Source of the DNA: Branchiostoma floridae
Taxonomy: Eukaryota > Chordata > Leptocardii > Amphioxiformes > Branchiostomatidae
NCBI RefSeq assembly: GCF_000003815.2
Contig: NC_049995.1
Coordinates: 17,249,652 to 17,313,651 of the forward strand
Reading direction: 5' to 3'
Length of the DNA stretch: 64,000 nucleotides
The translations under genes and the position numbers were made by a program. Positions 9,962-21,110 of this stretch are shown here, one piece after another (the first letter of the stretch is position 1; each line of letters begins with the position of its first letter). Under the pieces are notes generated by a model. That model ran no database searches, had not been told where the DNA came from, and saw only the letters and a program-made list of their open reading frames with translations.

Positions 9962-10818
9962 ACAAACCAATCGTACATGGCACTGATGAATATGGCATCT
10001 ATGGGTACATAACATGTTGCTACAGTTCAAGGCTAATGTACCTGAATTGAACTCACAAGCAAAATTAATGTTTTAGGACTTTCACTGACTGGTTTCCAGT
10101 TTTCATCTACAATTCAATGAAACAAATATATTTAATGTGAAGAGTGATACTGACTTTGGGGATTTCCTATTTTTTTGGATATTGGAGATTTTTTTATTCC
10201 TACTTTATTTGTTTTACTTGTATTTTTCACAAAATGATGGGGAGCAAAACAGGTGCATAAACACCTTACAAGTTCCCCTGTCATGCACTAAATACAGTAT
10301 CAACAAATAGTTACTGTTACAGTAATAAGTACAGTGCAGAATCAATGATATTTACATGTCCTAGTGAGTTAAATCATATATATATATTATTATATGATTG
10401 TAAATGCAAAAATGTTTGCAGAGGTTTTATGTTGAACTTCACTGTTTTTGCCGTGTCTGCTTCACTGCAAACTCAAAACCGTGGGCAATATTTTCCCAGT
10501 ACAGTATAAGATTGCAGTATAGGGCTTTTTCTTATTGCTTCTCCCATCGCTATGACAGATAAGCGTACCTCGCATCTTGTGTGTCGTCCCAAGTCCAGCT
10601 AGTTGCAAGTTTGGCTTTCCTGGCGCTGTTGCGAACTAAAAACCATCACAAACACTGTCTCCATTTCTCCGCCACCGCAAAATTAAATCCCTGCATAGTT
10701 AAAAGAGTTTACAACAATATCACTTTGTTGACGTACATAGTTTCTTAAAAATGACTCCAAAGTTTGTGAAATGAGACCAGGTAGTTTTTGGTAAAGTTTG
10801 TCCTCACCTGACTCAGGT
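9962..10818. other. spacer without a gene
   Basis: Array spacer closely related to 40900-41760 and 55770-56650. At about 10530-10620 it has an insert containing TCTCCCATCGCTA and CCAAGTCCAGCTAGTTGC that is shared only with 41467-41565. This ties the 3' flanks of the fused gene and the 41761-43090 locus together as duplicates. Confidence 0.45.
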
Positions 10819-13371
10819 TCAGTAGGTGGGAAATATGGAGACTGTGTTCTTCTCTACATCAGTCACTACAAACTGTCCCTGTGGTGCCATGGCAACAGCA
10901 CATGGCATCCTCACGTCAGTAGTGATGTGTTTGCCAAAGTTTCCTGTCTTGTCAAACATCTCCACACGCCTGTTTCGTAGGTCTACTACAATGATGTTAC
11001 CTGCCCTGTCTGTACAGATGCCACCAGGACCCTTCAGCTGACCTTCACCTCTTCCCTCACCCCCAAAACTGAACAGAAACTGACCGTCCTCGTTGTACAC
11101 ATAGACAAAGTGATTGTCACTGTCTGACACAAGAATGTTCCCTTCCCTACCCACAGTGATGTACCGTGGGAACCTCATCCCCTGCTGCTGACCCACAGTT
11201 CTCACAAGTGTCCCATCTGGCCTGTACACCAAAACTTCACCATGCAGGTTGACCCAGTGTCCCGTGGTTTGTATGATGAGGATGTGGTTCCTCCTGGTAT
11301 CCACAGCAACTCCTCTGTACCACTCTGACTCCTGTAGGTCAAACTTCCTCAGCACCCTACCCTGTTTGTTGTACTGCACAGCAAATTGAGCAAACTCTGT
11401 CCTCCCCACCACCCACAGGTTCCCCTTCCCGTCCAGTGCCACATCCTCTGGTTTTATCTTCTCTTCACGTCTTGGCACCACTGTTGGGAACTGTCTTACA
11501 AATGTTCCCTGCAGGGTGAAGACTTGGATTCTCTGGTTATCCCTGTCTGCTACAAAGATCTCCCCTTCTTCTGACACTGTAACACCGGATGGACTATAAA
11601 ACTGTCCTGGCCCAGATCCTGATGTACCAATTGTTGTCCTGTGATATTGAGACTGAGGCTCCCCTTGCCATTGGTTACCATGGCGATGACCCCTCCCCCT
11701 TGCTGCATTAGTAGTAGATGCCAGTGCTGCTGGGATTGGTGCAGGTGCAGGTGCAGGGGCCGAGTGACGATCAAACTGTCCTGTTCCTGATCTCTTTCCA
11801 CCAAATCTTAACCTCTGAGACTGATGCTCTTGTTGCCTGTGGTTACCATGGTGATGACCTGTGCCCCTTGCTGCTGGAAGCGAAGTCTGCTGTTGGAGTA
11901 TCTCACACATATTTGCCGCCATAAGATTGTCTGGTAAACCTGTGACCCCTTGGGGTGGCAGCCTGACCTGCTGACGACAGACAGCACACTTTAAGGTCCC
12001 CCCACTTTCCAGGTTCTCCAGACATTGTGACAGACAGAAGGTGGGAAATATGGTGACTTTGTTATCCGTAAAATCAGTCACTACCAGCTGTCCCTCTGGT
12101 GCCATGGCAACAGCATATGGCCTCTCCATGTCTGTAGCGATGTGTTTCAGAAATCTGCCTGTCTTGTCAAACATCTCCACACGCCTGTTTCCCAAGTCTG
12201 CCACGATGATGTTACCTGCCCTGTCTGTACAGATGCCAAGGGGACCCTTCAGTTGACCTTCACCACTTCCCTCACCTCCAAACTGGAACAGAAACTGTTT
12301 GTCCTTGTTGTACACATAGACACAGTGGTTCTCATAGTCTGACACAAGAAAATTCCCTTCCCCGTCCATAGTGATGTACTGTGGGATCTTCATTCCCTGC
12401 TGCTGACCCACAGTTATCTCAAGTGTCCCATTTGGCCTGAACACCAAAACTTCACCATGTCTGTTGTCCCAGCAGTCTCCTCTGGTAAATTGTGTGATGA
12501 GGATGTGGTTCCTCCTGGTGTCCACGGCAACTCCTCTGTACCAATTTGTCTTCTGTAGGTCAAACTTCCCCAGCACCCGACCCTGTTTGTTGTACTTCAT
12601 TGCAAGGTCAGAGGACACACTCCACCCCACCACCCACAGGTTCCCCTCCCCGTCCATGGCCACATCATGTGGTCTCATCTTCTTTTCACCTGACACGACT
12701 GTTGGGAACTGTCTCACAAATGTTCCCTGCAGGGTGAAGACTTGGATTCTCTGGTTATCCCTGTCTGCTACAAAGATCTCCCCTTTTTCTGTCACTGTCA
12801 CACCAACTGGACGCATGAACTGTCCAAATCCAAATCCCTGTGTACCAAATGTTGTCCTCTGATATTGAGACTGAGGCTCCCCTTGCCATTGGTTACCATG
12901 GTGATGACCCCTGCCCCTTGCTACATTAGTAGTAGATGCCAGTTCTGCTGGGATTGGTGCAGGTGCAGGTGCAGGGGCTGAGTGACGACCAAACTGTCCT
13001 GTTCCTGATCTCTTTCCACCAAATGTCACCCTCTGAGAATGCTGCTCTCTTTCCCTGTGGTTACCATGGTGATGACCTGTGCCCCTTGCTGCTGGACCTG
13101 ACAGCAAAGTCTGCTGTTGGAGTATCTCACACATATTTGCCGCCATGAGATTGTCTGGTAAACCTGTGACCCCTTGGGGTGGCAGCCTGACCTGCTGACG
13201 ACAGTTTGGGCACTGAAAGGTCCCTCCCCTCCCTGCAAGGTCCTGTAGACAGTCCTGACAGAAGGTGTGCTGACAGGGCAGCACCTTGGGCCTGGTGAAC
13301 AGCTCCAGGCAGATGCTGCAGGTCAGTTCTTCTTGGAACTGTGTCCCCAAACTTGACGAAGCAGCCGCCAT
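10819..13371 (-). CDS. double TRIM-NHL fusion: RING-NHL-(half RING)-NHL
   Basis: 850 residues in one open frame. Residues 1 to about 445 form a complete short TRIM-NHL: RING C18/C21/C33/H35/C38/C41/C55/C58, two His-rich linker modules separated by an Ala-Pro stretch, and NHL ending ...VTIFPTF. The frame then runs without a stop into the second half of a RING (FCLSQCLENL...CAVCRQQV), its own linker modules and a second NHL ending VSIFPTY. The junction at about 12034 joins GACAGAAGGTG of a RING to GGTGGGAAATATGG of a gene end. Both parents contain AGGTG, so unequal crossing-over at 5-bp homology removed the stop, spacer and first half of the next RING while keeping frame. The second RING lacks its first ligands and cannot fold normally. 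The result would be one E3-like protein with two propellers. An assembly artefact cannot be excluded. Confidence 0.8.
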   Translation of the reverse strand: MAAASSSLGTQFQEELTCSICLELFTRPKVLPCQHTFCQDCLQDLAGRGGTFQCPNCRQQVRLPPQGVTGLPDNLMAANMCEILQQQTLLSGPAARGTGHHHGNHREREQHSQRVTFGGKRSGTGQFGRHSAPAPAPAPIPAELASTTNVARGRGHHHGNQWQGEPQSQYQRTTFGTQGFGFGQFMRPVGVTVTEKGEIFVADRDNQRIQVFTLQGTFVRQFPTVVSGEKKMRPHDVAMDGEGNLWVVGWSVSSDLAMKYNKQGRVLGKFDLQKTNWYRGVAVDTRRNHILITQFTRGDCWDNRHGEVLVFRPNGTLEITVGQQQGMKIPQYITMDGEGNFLVSDYENHCVYVYNKDKQFLFQFGGEGSGEGQLKGPLGICTDRAGNIIVADLGNRRVEMFDKTGRFLKHIATDMERPYAVAMAPEGQLVVTDFTDNKVTIFPTFCLSQCLENLESGGTLKCAVCRQQVRLPPQGVTGLPDNLMAANMCEILQQQTSLPAARGTGHHHGNHRQQEHQSQRLRFGGKRSGTGQFDRHSAPAPAPAPIPAALASTTNAARGRGHRHGNQWQGEPQSQYHRTTIGTSGSGPGQFYSPSGVTVSEEGEIFVADRDNQRIQVFTLQGTFVRQFPTVVPRREEKIKPEDVALDGKGNLWVVGRTEFAQFAVQYNKQGRVLRKFDLQESEWYRGVAVDTRRNHILIIQTTGHWVNLHGEVLVYRPDGTLVRTVGQQQGMRFPRYITVGREGNILVSDSDNHFVYVYNEDGQFLFSFGGEGRGEGQLKGPGGICTDRAGNIIVVDLRNRRVEMFDKTGNFGKHITTDVRMPCAVAMAPQGQFVVTDVEKNTVSIFPTY

Positions 13372-13489
13372 TTTGTTGTCCTTCCGACCTTCTGCAGTAA
13401 CCCCTCCAAAGCTACAAAACCAGTTTTCAGCCTCAGGCTTAAAAACGGTGCAAACTAAGCTAATTAGCACATAGCTGTACTTGACGTGT

Positions 13490-13535
13490 GTCATCGTGTT
13501 CAGTCATGTGCTTCATAACCTGCTTTATAAATGAT
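13490..13535 (-). promoter_or_regulatory. TATA-like core promoter of the fused gene
   Basis: TTTATAA at about 13523-13530, some 155 nt upstream of the start codon. The surrounding 300 bp is almost identical to the promoter at 1307-1350. Confidence 0.45.
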
Positions 13536-13678
13536 GGCTGACAAAACAACACACTTAACCACAGCCAAGTCTATATGAATTGTATGTGGGAAAATAATGT
13601 TATTTTAATGATGCTCTGGATGCATCTTCTATGCAATATTGAAAGAAAACATGAATCCAATTTGAATATGTGTAACGG

Positions 13679-15683
13679 CATTGTAGATGCCTTCAATAAC
13701 TTTTTTGTTAATATTGGACCCTCATTAGCTAAAAAGATCGACAAGACTGACTGTTCTCCTCTATCTTTCATTAACAATGTCTACCCATCTTATAGCTTCT
13801 TTGAAACACCCACTGTATCCGAAGTCCAAAATATTATTTGTAATCTTAAGAACTCTGCTCCTGGTAATGATGAATTAAGCACCTCCTTAATAAAACAAGT
13901 CAGCAGCTCAATACTAGAGCCCCTCACGTATATATTAAAATTGTCCTTGGAAACTGGTATGGTCCCAAATGATTTAAAGATAGCCAAAGTCATACCGCTT
14001 TTCAAATCGGGAAACACCTGTTTACTGTCAAATTACCGCCCCATATCAGTTTTGCCGGTATTTTCAAAAGTCCTAGAGAAATTAGTATACAAGAGAATTC
14101 TACAGCACTTAGAAGATAACAACATTCTCCATGAATACCAATATGGCTTCCGTAAACACCATTCAACATATATGACACTTTTGAAATTAGTAGATAAAAT
14201 TACCTCGGCCTTAGAAAAGAATGAATTCACCATTGGTGTGTTTCTGGACTTGTCGAAAGCTTTCGACACCGTGAACCATAAAATTCTATTAGAAAAACTT
14301 AACTGCTATGGCTTTCAAGGATATGTTTTAACATGGCTAAAAGACTATTTATCTAACAGAAAACAGTATGTTTCTAATAATACCTACTCCTCAGATACAA
14401 GATCAATTTCCTGTGGCGTCCCTCAAGGTTCTATTCTTGGTCCTCTATTATTTCTCATATATATCAACGATTTGGCTAATGTATCTGATGAACTATATGC
14501 ACTACTATTTGCAGATGATACTAACTTGTTTTCATCACATTCTGACCTTGGTATATTAGTCAGTAAAATGAATAGAGAATTAGACAAAGTAAACAAATGG
14601 TTCCAAATTAACAAATTATCCTTAAATGTCAAGAAAACAAATTTCATTATTTTTGCAGGGAAGAAAAAATACAATAAGGAAAATGTTAAAATAGCTATTA
14701 ATAACACACCAATTAATCAAGTTACGCACACGTGTTTCTTAGGTGTCACCATTGATGACAAACTTACCTGGAAAAAACATATTGACCTTATTTGCAAAAA
14801 AATCTATAAAAACATAGGTATTGTCAGAAAAATCGCAACGCTACTATCTTCTAAAACATATATGATATTATACTATAGTTTACTATATCCCTATCTTGCA
14901 TATTGTAACATCGTATGGGCGAGTACATACTCCACATCACTTAAACCTCTACTTCTTCTGCAGAAACGCTTCGTCCGAATAGTCTCAAATGTGTCGTATA
15001 CATTCCCTTCTGCATCTTTGTTTCGTAATTTAAAAGTATTAACTATATATGATATAAACAAACTGCAAAGTTGCCTTTTTGTTCACAAAACCATTAATAG
15101 TTCTTGTATACCAAAGCAATTCCAGAACCTTTTCCATCACAATTCAGACCACCATCAGTACCATACCAGACAGTCTAACCATTTAAAACAGATACAAGTA
15201 AAAACACAACAAAGAAAGTTTTCCATGCTGTTCAGGTGTCCGCAAATCTGGAATAGTTTAAATGAAACCTTACATCTTAGTCATTCACCATCCATCTTCA
15301 AAAACCTGTTAAAAAAGTCATTATTAGATAATCAAACATTTAATTAATCTCCCATTCATTGTCACTTGTTACTTTTCTTTCAATGTTATATTCTTATTAC
15401 ATCATTTCATTCATTTCGCCGTTATGTTATTGCATTAGTTATCATTTATTGAACTATTATGATTTATTTCCATTTTGTTAATTGATATAATTCTTTTGGT
15501 TACATTATTGTCTAATGTATAATTTTTTCACGTCTATTCAATCTTGTTACTTTGGAGGAAGACTTTGTACAAGCCACGAGGCTTTTTTCTTCCCCCCTGC
15601 ATGTACTTTCATCCTTTAATTTGTTTTATGTTAACTTTTTTAATGATTGTGCAAAATAAATAAAATCAAAAAAAAAAAAAATC
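13679..15683 (+). mobile_element. 5'-truncated non-LTR retrotransposon (LINE) with open RT frame
   Basis: About 2.0 kb ending in an A-rich tail (ATAAAATC then a run of A, 15661-15683), flanked by the 5-bp direct repeat AACGG (13674-13678 and 15684-15688). It begins in mid ORF2, so the endonuclease is missing, as expected for incomplete first-strand synthesis. It inserted 4 bp inside the left end of the TIR element annotated next. The RT frame has no stop, which points to recent insertion. Clade not assigned: the sequence fits the broad Jockey/CR1/L2 group. Confidence 0.9.
13680..15347 (+). CDS. LINE reverse transcriptase, C-terminal ~555 residues
   Basis: Reverse transcriptase that copies LINE RNA at the target site. 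Visible motifs in order: NYRPISVLPVFSKVLEK, YGFRKHHST, FLDLSKAFDTVNH, GVPQGSILGPLLFLIYIND, the catalytic LLFADDTNLF, then the thumb region with FLGVTIDDKLTWKKH. The frame is open to its stop. It also stays open upstream into the host spacer, but those first ~35 codons are not part of the element. The N-terminal endonuclease is absent, so the copy cannot move by itself. Confidence 0.9.
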   Translation: MVDAFNNFFVNIGPSLAKKIDKTDCSPLSFINNVYPSYSFFETPTVSEVQNIICNLKNSAPGNDELSTSLIKQVSSSILEPLTYILKLSLETGMVPNDLKIAKVIPLFKSGNTCLLSNYRPISVLPVFSKVLEKLVYKRILQHLEDNNILHEYQYGFRKHHSTYMTLLKLVDKITSALEKNEFTIGVFLDLSKAFDTVNHKILLEKLNCYGFQGYVLTWLKDYLSNRKQYVSNNTYSSDTRSISCGVPQGSILGPLLFLIYINDLANVSDELYALLFADDTNLFSSHSDLGILVSKMNRELDKVNKWFQINKLSLNVKKTNFIIFAGKKKYNKENVKIAINNTPINQVTHTCFLGVTIDDKLTWKKHIDLICKKIYKNIGIVRKIATLLSSKTYMILYYSLLYPYLAYCNIVWASTYSTSLKPLLLLQKRFVRIVSNVSYTFPSASLFRNLKVLTIYDINKLQSCLFVHKTINSSCIPKQFQNLFHHNSDHHQYHTRQSNHLKQIQVKTQQRKFSMLFRCPQIWNSLNETLHLSHSPSIFKNLLKKSLLDNQTFN

Positions 15684-16760
15684 AACGGGAGGTGCCCCAA
15701 CACGGTACGCTTTTTCTTGCGCTCAAACTCATGGCGCTCCATCGCTAGTTGCCTGAGAGTGGTCAAAGTTTGATGACTGAATTTTTTACACATAGATTTG
15801 AACAACATACTTGAATAAGAAATGCATTCATGTGGTTCATGAACCTTTCGCGCTGCGTGTTACAAGTGGCAAACACTGTGAGACAATTTCGTGTATGTAA
15901 CCTTCCAATTTTGTGCTACGCTGGACAGTGTGCCTAACTCGGTACGCTTTTTTTTTACATTTTGCTCTCTTCAGAAGTAAGTGGTAAATTTAAGTACACA
16001 GAAAAAATTAATAGTATGATATTTTAGATTACTATAAACAGTAAATTCGTGACTGTATGTACTTTCTGTCTCATATGAGGAAGGCTGTACCTAGAACAAT
16101 CCAGCTGGTGTTTTTACGGGCAATGGGCTGAATGCACTGATTGTGAATGCCCGACTAAAAAAACCATTGCGAAAAAACGACACCGCCAACATCAACAAAA
16201 CTCTGTCTGATTATATGAAAATATCATCTACATCTCTCTATTAAGTCTTATTTTCATAGACAGCACGAATCATTTGTTACAGTCAAATAAATCTTTGGAG
16301 CGTTCTCTTGTCTGCCACCTTCACGGCCACACTCCCTTGGGAGTACAATGGTGGCAATGTTTATGTCGCTTCCTTTTGGTTGCTTTTCTACTCAACAAAC
16401 ATTTGAAGACCCATATCCATAGTGTTTTATGGAGCTTTATTTATGTGTATCATGGCAGTTGTGTGACTGCTTGGACGAGTTCGTATAGTTAGCGACACGA
16501 GCCGCCAATACGCAGAGGCCGGTGACCGCAGTGATTCAGCACTGTCAACATTACTGTTAGAATTCTGTTTTTAAAAAACATGAAGTGAATATGTTAAAGT
16601 ATACTTGGAATGCAAATTAAAGCTGTGTGCATGGACTTGGTTTATTTACCTTTGTAATCAGCATAGTCAGTGGCAACAAACACGGTGTACTTATGGATAA
16701 TAAGATCAGCAAAAAATCCGTACCGTCTTAGGACGGGAACCGTCTTAGGGCGGCCCCCGT
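15684..16760. mobile_element. TIR DNA element split near its left end by the LINE
   Basis: About 1.08 kb. The right end reads ...CTTAGGGCGGCCCCCGT. The left 4 bp (ACGG) lie at 13675-13678, before the LINE, and the left end continues after it. TA borders it at 13673-13674 and 16761-16762. A related copy lies inverted at 59222-60296, where both ends carry GGCCGCCCTAAGATGC. Shared inner segments include GGCGCTCCATC and a stretch that in one frame reads WAxCTxC, perhaps a leftover of a transposase zinc motif. No intact transposase is present. The family may be Tc1/mariner/pogo-like by its TA target, which is not proven. Confidence 0.65.
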
Positions 16761-17173
16761 TAGAAATAAATTTGTACTTTTTCAAGTTATTTCACTTGAA
16801 GGACATTTCTGGCCCTTTTGCTAACAGAACATTAGTACTAGTCTAGTACCTGGTGAATACCCAGTTCACCTCACAAAATATCAGGGTGTGGTCACAGTCT
16901 AGTCACTGATTATCAATTAAGCACAGGTTTCTGTGTGCAGGACTGAAGGAAGTGATCATTTCAAAATGGAACAAGTTTCACACTCATCTTATTTACTAAA
17001 AGAGAATTCTTTTGTTTGTATTGCATAACCGGTAAACCACCTTATGGGGGCATTACACACCAGGTTTATACGTGCTGAAGTGTACAAACTGCATATCTGA
17101 TAGATTTAATATGTTTTGACTTGAGAAAGGCTTAATCATACTTGGTCCCTGCAGTAATGGTATATCTCAGGTT

Positions 17174-17599
17174 TAGGGATGCGTACCGGTACGCTGGACC
17201 GAATCCAGACTTGCAAAAACGTTTAGGTTCAGGTGCAGAAAAACCAAAACCCTAGTGATTCAATTCCGGACTTGTAAAAATGTAGTGCTCTCATATATCC
17301 TTTTTATTCTAAACCGTTTTGAAGCCTCCAAAAATTGTGAAATTTGTGCTGGGAAAAAAATAATAAAACTGTATCTTCATGCATCCCTATCTATGGTGGC
17401 CATTGTTTTATTTCCAAAGTCTCTCAAGTTCTCTTAATTTACTTCAGCCATGATGCTCGCGCCATGCCATTATAACATTATTCGAATATGTCATGGGTTC
17501 AAGTCTGAATTTATTAGGTCTAAACCTGAACGGAAACCTCTGGATTCGAATCCGGACCTGAACCTAAACGTGGGTTTACAATGTAGGTACGCATCCTTA
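17174..17599. mobile_element. hAT-type MITE, copy 2
   Basis: Counterpart of 1836-2264 at the same place in a duplicated spacer, with the same TAGGGATGCGTACC / GGTACGCATCCTTA ends. The flanking 8-mers are CTCAGGTT and CTTAACTT, now diverged. Because both spacers carry it, it is older than the spacer duplication, whereas the LINE and TIR element just upstream are younger. Confidence 0.8.
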
Positions 17600-17807
17600 C
17601 TTAACTTTCAGACTTTGTCCATCAAGCTCATTCATTTGGAAGATGTTACCGGTAATCATGATTAATTTTTGGGGTGTTGCAAAGAAAAAGGCATATTTTG
17701 ATGCAACTAGAAATTGGAAGCACATGCTGTTAACACTTGTTGTGAAATCTGTCATTTCAAGCTTATAGAAATACGTTTTTCTTGAATTTATTGTCATGAA
17801 AATCATA

Positions 17808-18397
17808 CCGTATATTCTCGAATAAAGTACGCACCCCAATTAAAGTACGCACCCCTGATTTTGGACAAGTCTTAGACAGATCTTTGGGACTGAAAGGTAA
17901 AATGGAAAAACTCAAATAAAGTGTGCACCCCTTCTCCACCAATTTTGAACAGACCTTGAACTGGATAAATCAAAATTTATGATGTTTTCCCCAGGTTCTT
18001 TTGCATGAAATAACCTGCATTTACACTGTCATTGTCTCTATAAACTTGTGAATTGCCTACTGCAAATTATAAAAATCACTGTGAACTGGTAGAAAACCAG
18101 TTGTACAATTCAAAGTCACTAACTCAAAAGGATTGTATGCAAATGCCAATTATATGTAAATCATGTTTAGACAATTTCTTTGTTTCATGTTTAGACAACT
18201 GCAAGACAACAACAATGTGTATGTTTTGAAACATTACTAGAAGTGTAGCTCCACCTTGCTTTATTTTAGGCTTTTTTTACCATTTCTCTGTGCAGTGACC
18301 TCAAATTAAGTACGCACCCCAACTTTGGCAAAAACTTGCAGCACCTTTTCAATTTTGAAAAGTTAAAAAAGTGCGTACTTTATTCGAGAATATACGG
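17808..18397. mobile_element. TA-flanked MITE (CCGTATATTCTCG family)
   Basis: 590 bp. Perfect or nearly perfect terminal inverted repeats of about 27 bp start CCGTATATTCTCG and run into AAAGTACGCAC. TA borders both ends (17806-17807 and 18398-18399). AAGTACGCACCCC words recur inside both ends. No coding capacity. The sister spacer at about 2450 reads through without it, giving an empty-site comparison. Confidence 0.85.
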
Positions 18398-18922
18398 TAC
18401 ATGATTGCACAGCTTCATGACTACATCTCCGACAACAAATGCATAACTAAAAAACTTAATTAATATATGACACATTGGATCTCGAATTCCTAGACATTTA
18501 CATCACTTTGAAACCACTATATAATGATAACACTATATAATCCACTAGCACTATAGAAGTCAATGTTTTACAGCATGGAACGTGGGGTAAGCATTACTAA
18601 TGGCGGTGCAGAAAAGGTAATATTTGGCCTGGTGGTGGTTTTATGTTCACATTTTTTGCGGTGGCCGCATCATCACCACAGACATTTTACAGTATGTGGC
18701 TACTGTATATGGTACTATTGCAAAGTTACTTAATAAAACTCAACTGTTCCACTACTCCATTTTCCCGCTGCCACGAAATAAATTCCCTGCGCACATGAAT
18801 GCATTTACAGTCACCTCACTATACAGACATACATCATTTCTTAAAACGACTTTTTCAAAGTTTGTGAAATGAGTGAGACTGCCGTGTGATGCAGTCTGCT
18901 TCTATTGTTACCTGACTCAGGT
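18398..18922. other. spacer without a gene
   Basis: Array spacer. From about 18640 it is nearly identical to 61890-62158, matching the shared 3' gene ends of the two loci. I see no gene. Confidence 0.4.
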
Positions 18923-20568
18923 TCAGTAGGTGGGAAATATGGAGACTGTGTGGTTCTCTATATCAGTCACTACCAGCTGTCCCTGTGGTGCCATGGCAAC
19001 AGCACATGGCCATCCCATGTCTGTAGTGATGTGTTTGAGGAATTTTCCTGTCTTGTCAAACATCTCCACACGCCTGTTTCCCTGGTCTGCCACGATGATG
19101 TTTCCTGCCCTGTCTGTACAGATGCCACTGGGACCCCAAAGCTGACCTTTACCTCTTCCCTCACCTCCAAACGGGAACATGAACTGTCCGTCCTTGTTGT
19201 ACACATGGATACAGTTATTGCGACAGTCTGACACAAGAATGTTCCCTTCCCTGTCCACAGTGATGTGCCGTGGGTTCTTCATTCCCTGCTGCTGACCCAC
19301 AGTTCCCACAAGTGTTCCATCTGGCGTGAACACCAAAACTTCACCATGTTGGTTGCCGCAGTCTCCTGTGGTTTGTGTGATGAGGATGTGGTTCCTCCTG
19401 GTGTCCACGGCAACTCCTCTGAACCACCCTGTCTGCTGTAGGTCAAACTTTCTCCGCACCCTGCCCTGTTTGTTGTACTGCACAGCACAGTGAGCAGACT
19501 CTGTCCTCCCCACCACCCACAGGTTCCCCTCCCCGTCCAGGGCCATATCCTCTGGTTTTATCTTCTCTTCACTTGGCACCACTGTTGGGAACTGTCTCAC
19601 AAATGCTCCCTGCAGGGTGAAGACTTGGATTCTCTGGTTATCCCTGTCTGCTACAAAGATCTCACTTTCATCTGACACTGTAACACCGGATGGACTATAA
19701 AACTGCCCTGGCCCAGATCCTGATGTACCAAATGTTGTCCTGTGATATTGAGACTGAGGCTCCCCTTGCCATTGGTAACCACAGTGATGACCCCTGCCCC
19801 TTGGTTTAAATATCCTCTTCAAATCTAGAGACTGATGCAGTCTTAGCCTGTGGTTACCATGGTGATGACCTGTACCCCTGGAAGCAGGTGCTGCTGGGAT
19901 TGGTGCAGATGGGAGAGACTGGACCCTCACATGTCCCAATACTGGCACTGGGGTGTCTGTGGGCTGGAAGACAGCAGGCTGGGTTTGTACAGGAGTTGGT
20001 GCTGCTTTTTCTCTGTACTTTCCTACCACCCCTGTCAAAGTGGTTTGCTGACCGAGAAATTCGACCCATCCCTGCTGCAGTTCTTGTTCTGCTCGATCAC
20101 AGGCAGCAGACAGTTCATCAACATCTGCAAACACTCTGTCCCTTTCAGTCTGTATTTCCTCAAAAGTCTCGTTGTGTATTTGTTGTGATTCAGACAATAG
20201 GTGGTCCTTTCTTTCTTTGAGTTTCTGCACCATTTGGTTGTAGGCCTGAATGATGCTGTTGTCTCTCTGCTGTTTTTGTTCATTTAGGGTTTTCTCTTTT
20301 TCCCTCAAGCCTCTGATGAAGCTACAGTAACTTTCCAGAATGTCCATACTCTCATTGATCAAAGTCTGAACTGTAGACCTCTTTTCCTGTGCAGCTTTTT
20401 TGATAGTTGTTGTGCAATGACCATCATGAGCCTGTTCTTAACACTGATCACAAACTGGAACCTGACATTGTTTACAGTAAACTTTGAGCACCTCAGAGGG
20501 GTGAAAGCTGCACATATTTTCCGACTGGGGTTGTTCCCTTGTTTCCCCTGACAGCGAAGTCTGCTGTT
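18923..20568 (-). pseudogene. TRIM-NHL gene, 3' part (B-box, coiled coil, NHL), split by transposon
   Basis: Main body of a full-type TRIM-NHL gene whose RING exon part lies 9.9 kb away at 30481-30737. It covers B-box2 (CSFHPSEVLKVYCKQC), coiled coil, Pro-rich segment, linker and NHL to VSIFPTY. The breakpoint falls inside the codons for LQQQTSLSG. Besides the insertion there is an in-frame TAA at 20438-20440, where the other copies encode Leu in CLEQAHD. The longest open stretch now starts at an internal Met (20362, MINESMDILES) and gives 479 residues of coiled coil plus NHL. The final NHL portion is nearly identical to that of 62159-63478. I consider it a pseudogene; a shortened protein from the internal Met cannot be ruled out. 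Confidence 0.85.
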
Positions 20569-21110
20569 AACACATTCTCAACTAAAACGAGAAATTCTCC
20601 ATACGATATCTGCAGATTGCAGTCACCTGTCTGCAGACTGCATATACCTATCTGCAGACTGCAGTCACCTATCTGCAGACTGCAGTCACCTATCTGCACA
20701 TTGCAGTCACCTATCTGCAGGTGCAGATAGGTATCTGCAGAGAGCAGATACCTGACTGCAGACTGCAGTCACCTATCTGCACACTACAGTAAATGTGTTA
20801 AGACTGCATACACCTATCTGTAGACTGCAGTTACCTATCTGCAATCTCCATACAGGTAAATGCAATCAGTTCCGTCTGTAGACTGTATATTACATCAAAA
20901 TTATGTTAAATTGTCAAGTTAATGTTTACTTACGAAAATAATAGAACATAGAGCCCTGGTAACCTGCATCAGATATGTCATACCTGACTTCTAATTACAC
21001 TGAGTCGAGCAGCTAAAGTGACTTCTGGTGGAAATTTCTCTGCAATGGCTTTCCTGTATTTTGCTTGCCATGCTTGTTTCAAAGGATTTATTGTAATTTG
21101 GACACAGAAA
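20569..21110 (+). repeat. left TIR with CTGCAG-rich minisatellite
   Basis: The outer part, 20620-20850, is built from variants of CTGCAGTCACCTAT spaced about 21-23 bp apart, including an internal inversion (ACCTATCTGCAGGTGCAGATAGGT at its centre). The inner part matches the right TIR less closely (for example TTTCAAAGGATTTATTGTAAT near 21080). Subterminal repeats of this kind are often transposase-binding arrays; that role is inferred. Confidence 0.8.

Noticed and set aside
13575-13679. First 35 codons of the open frame leading into the LINE RT
   Set aside because: These codons are host spacer, identical to 1390-1490, and only happen to stay in frame.
20600-20860. CRISPR-like repeat array
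   Set aside because: Units are imperfect, flip orientation, lack unique spacers and sit in a transposon end of an animal genome.
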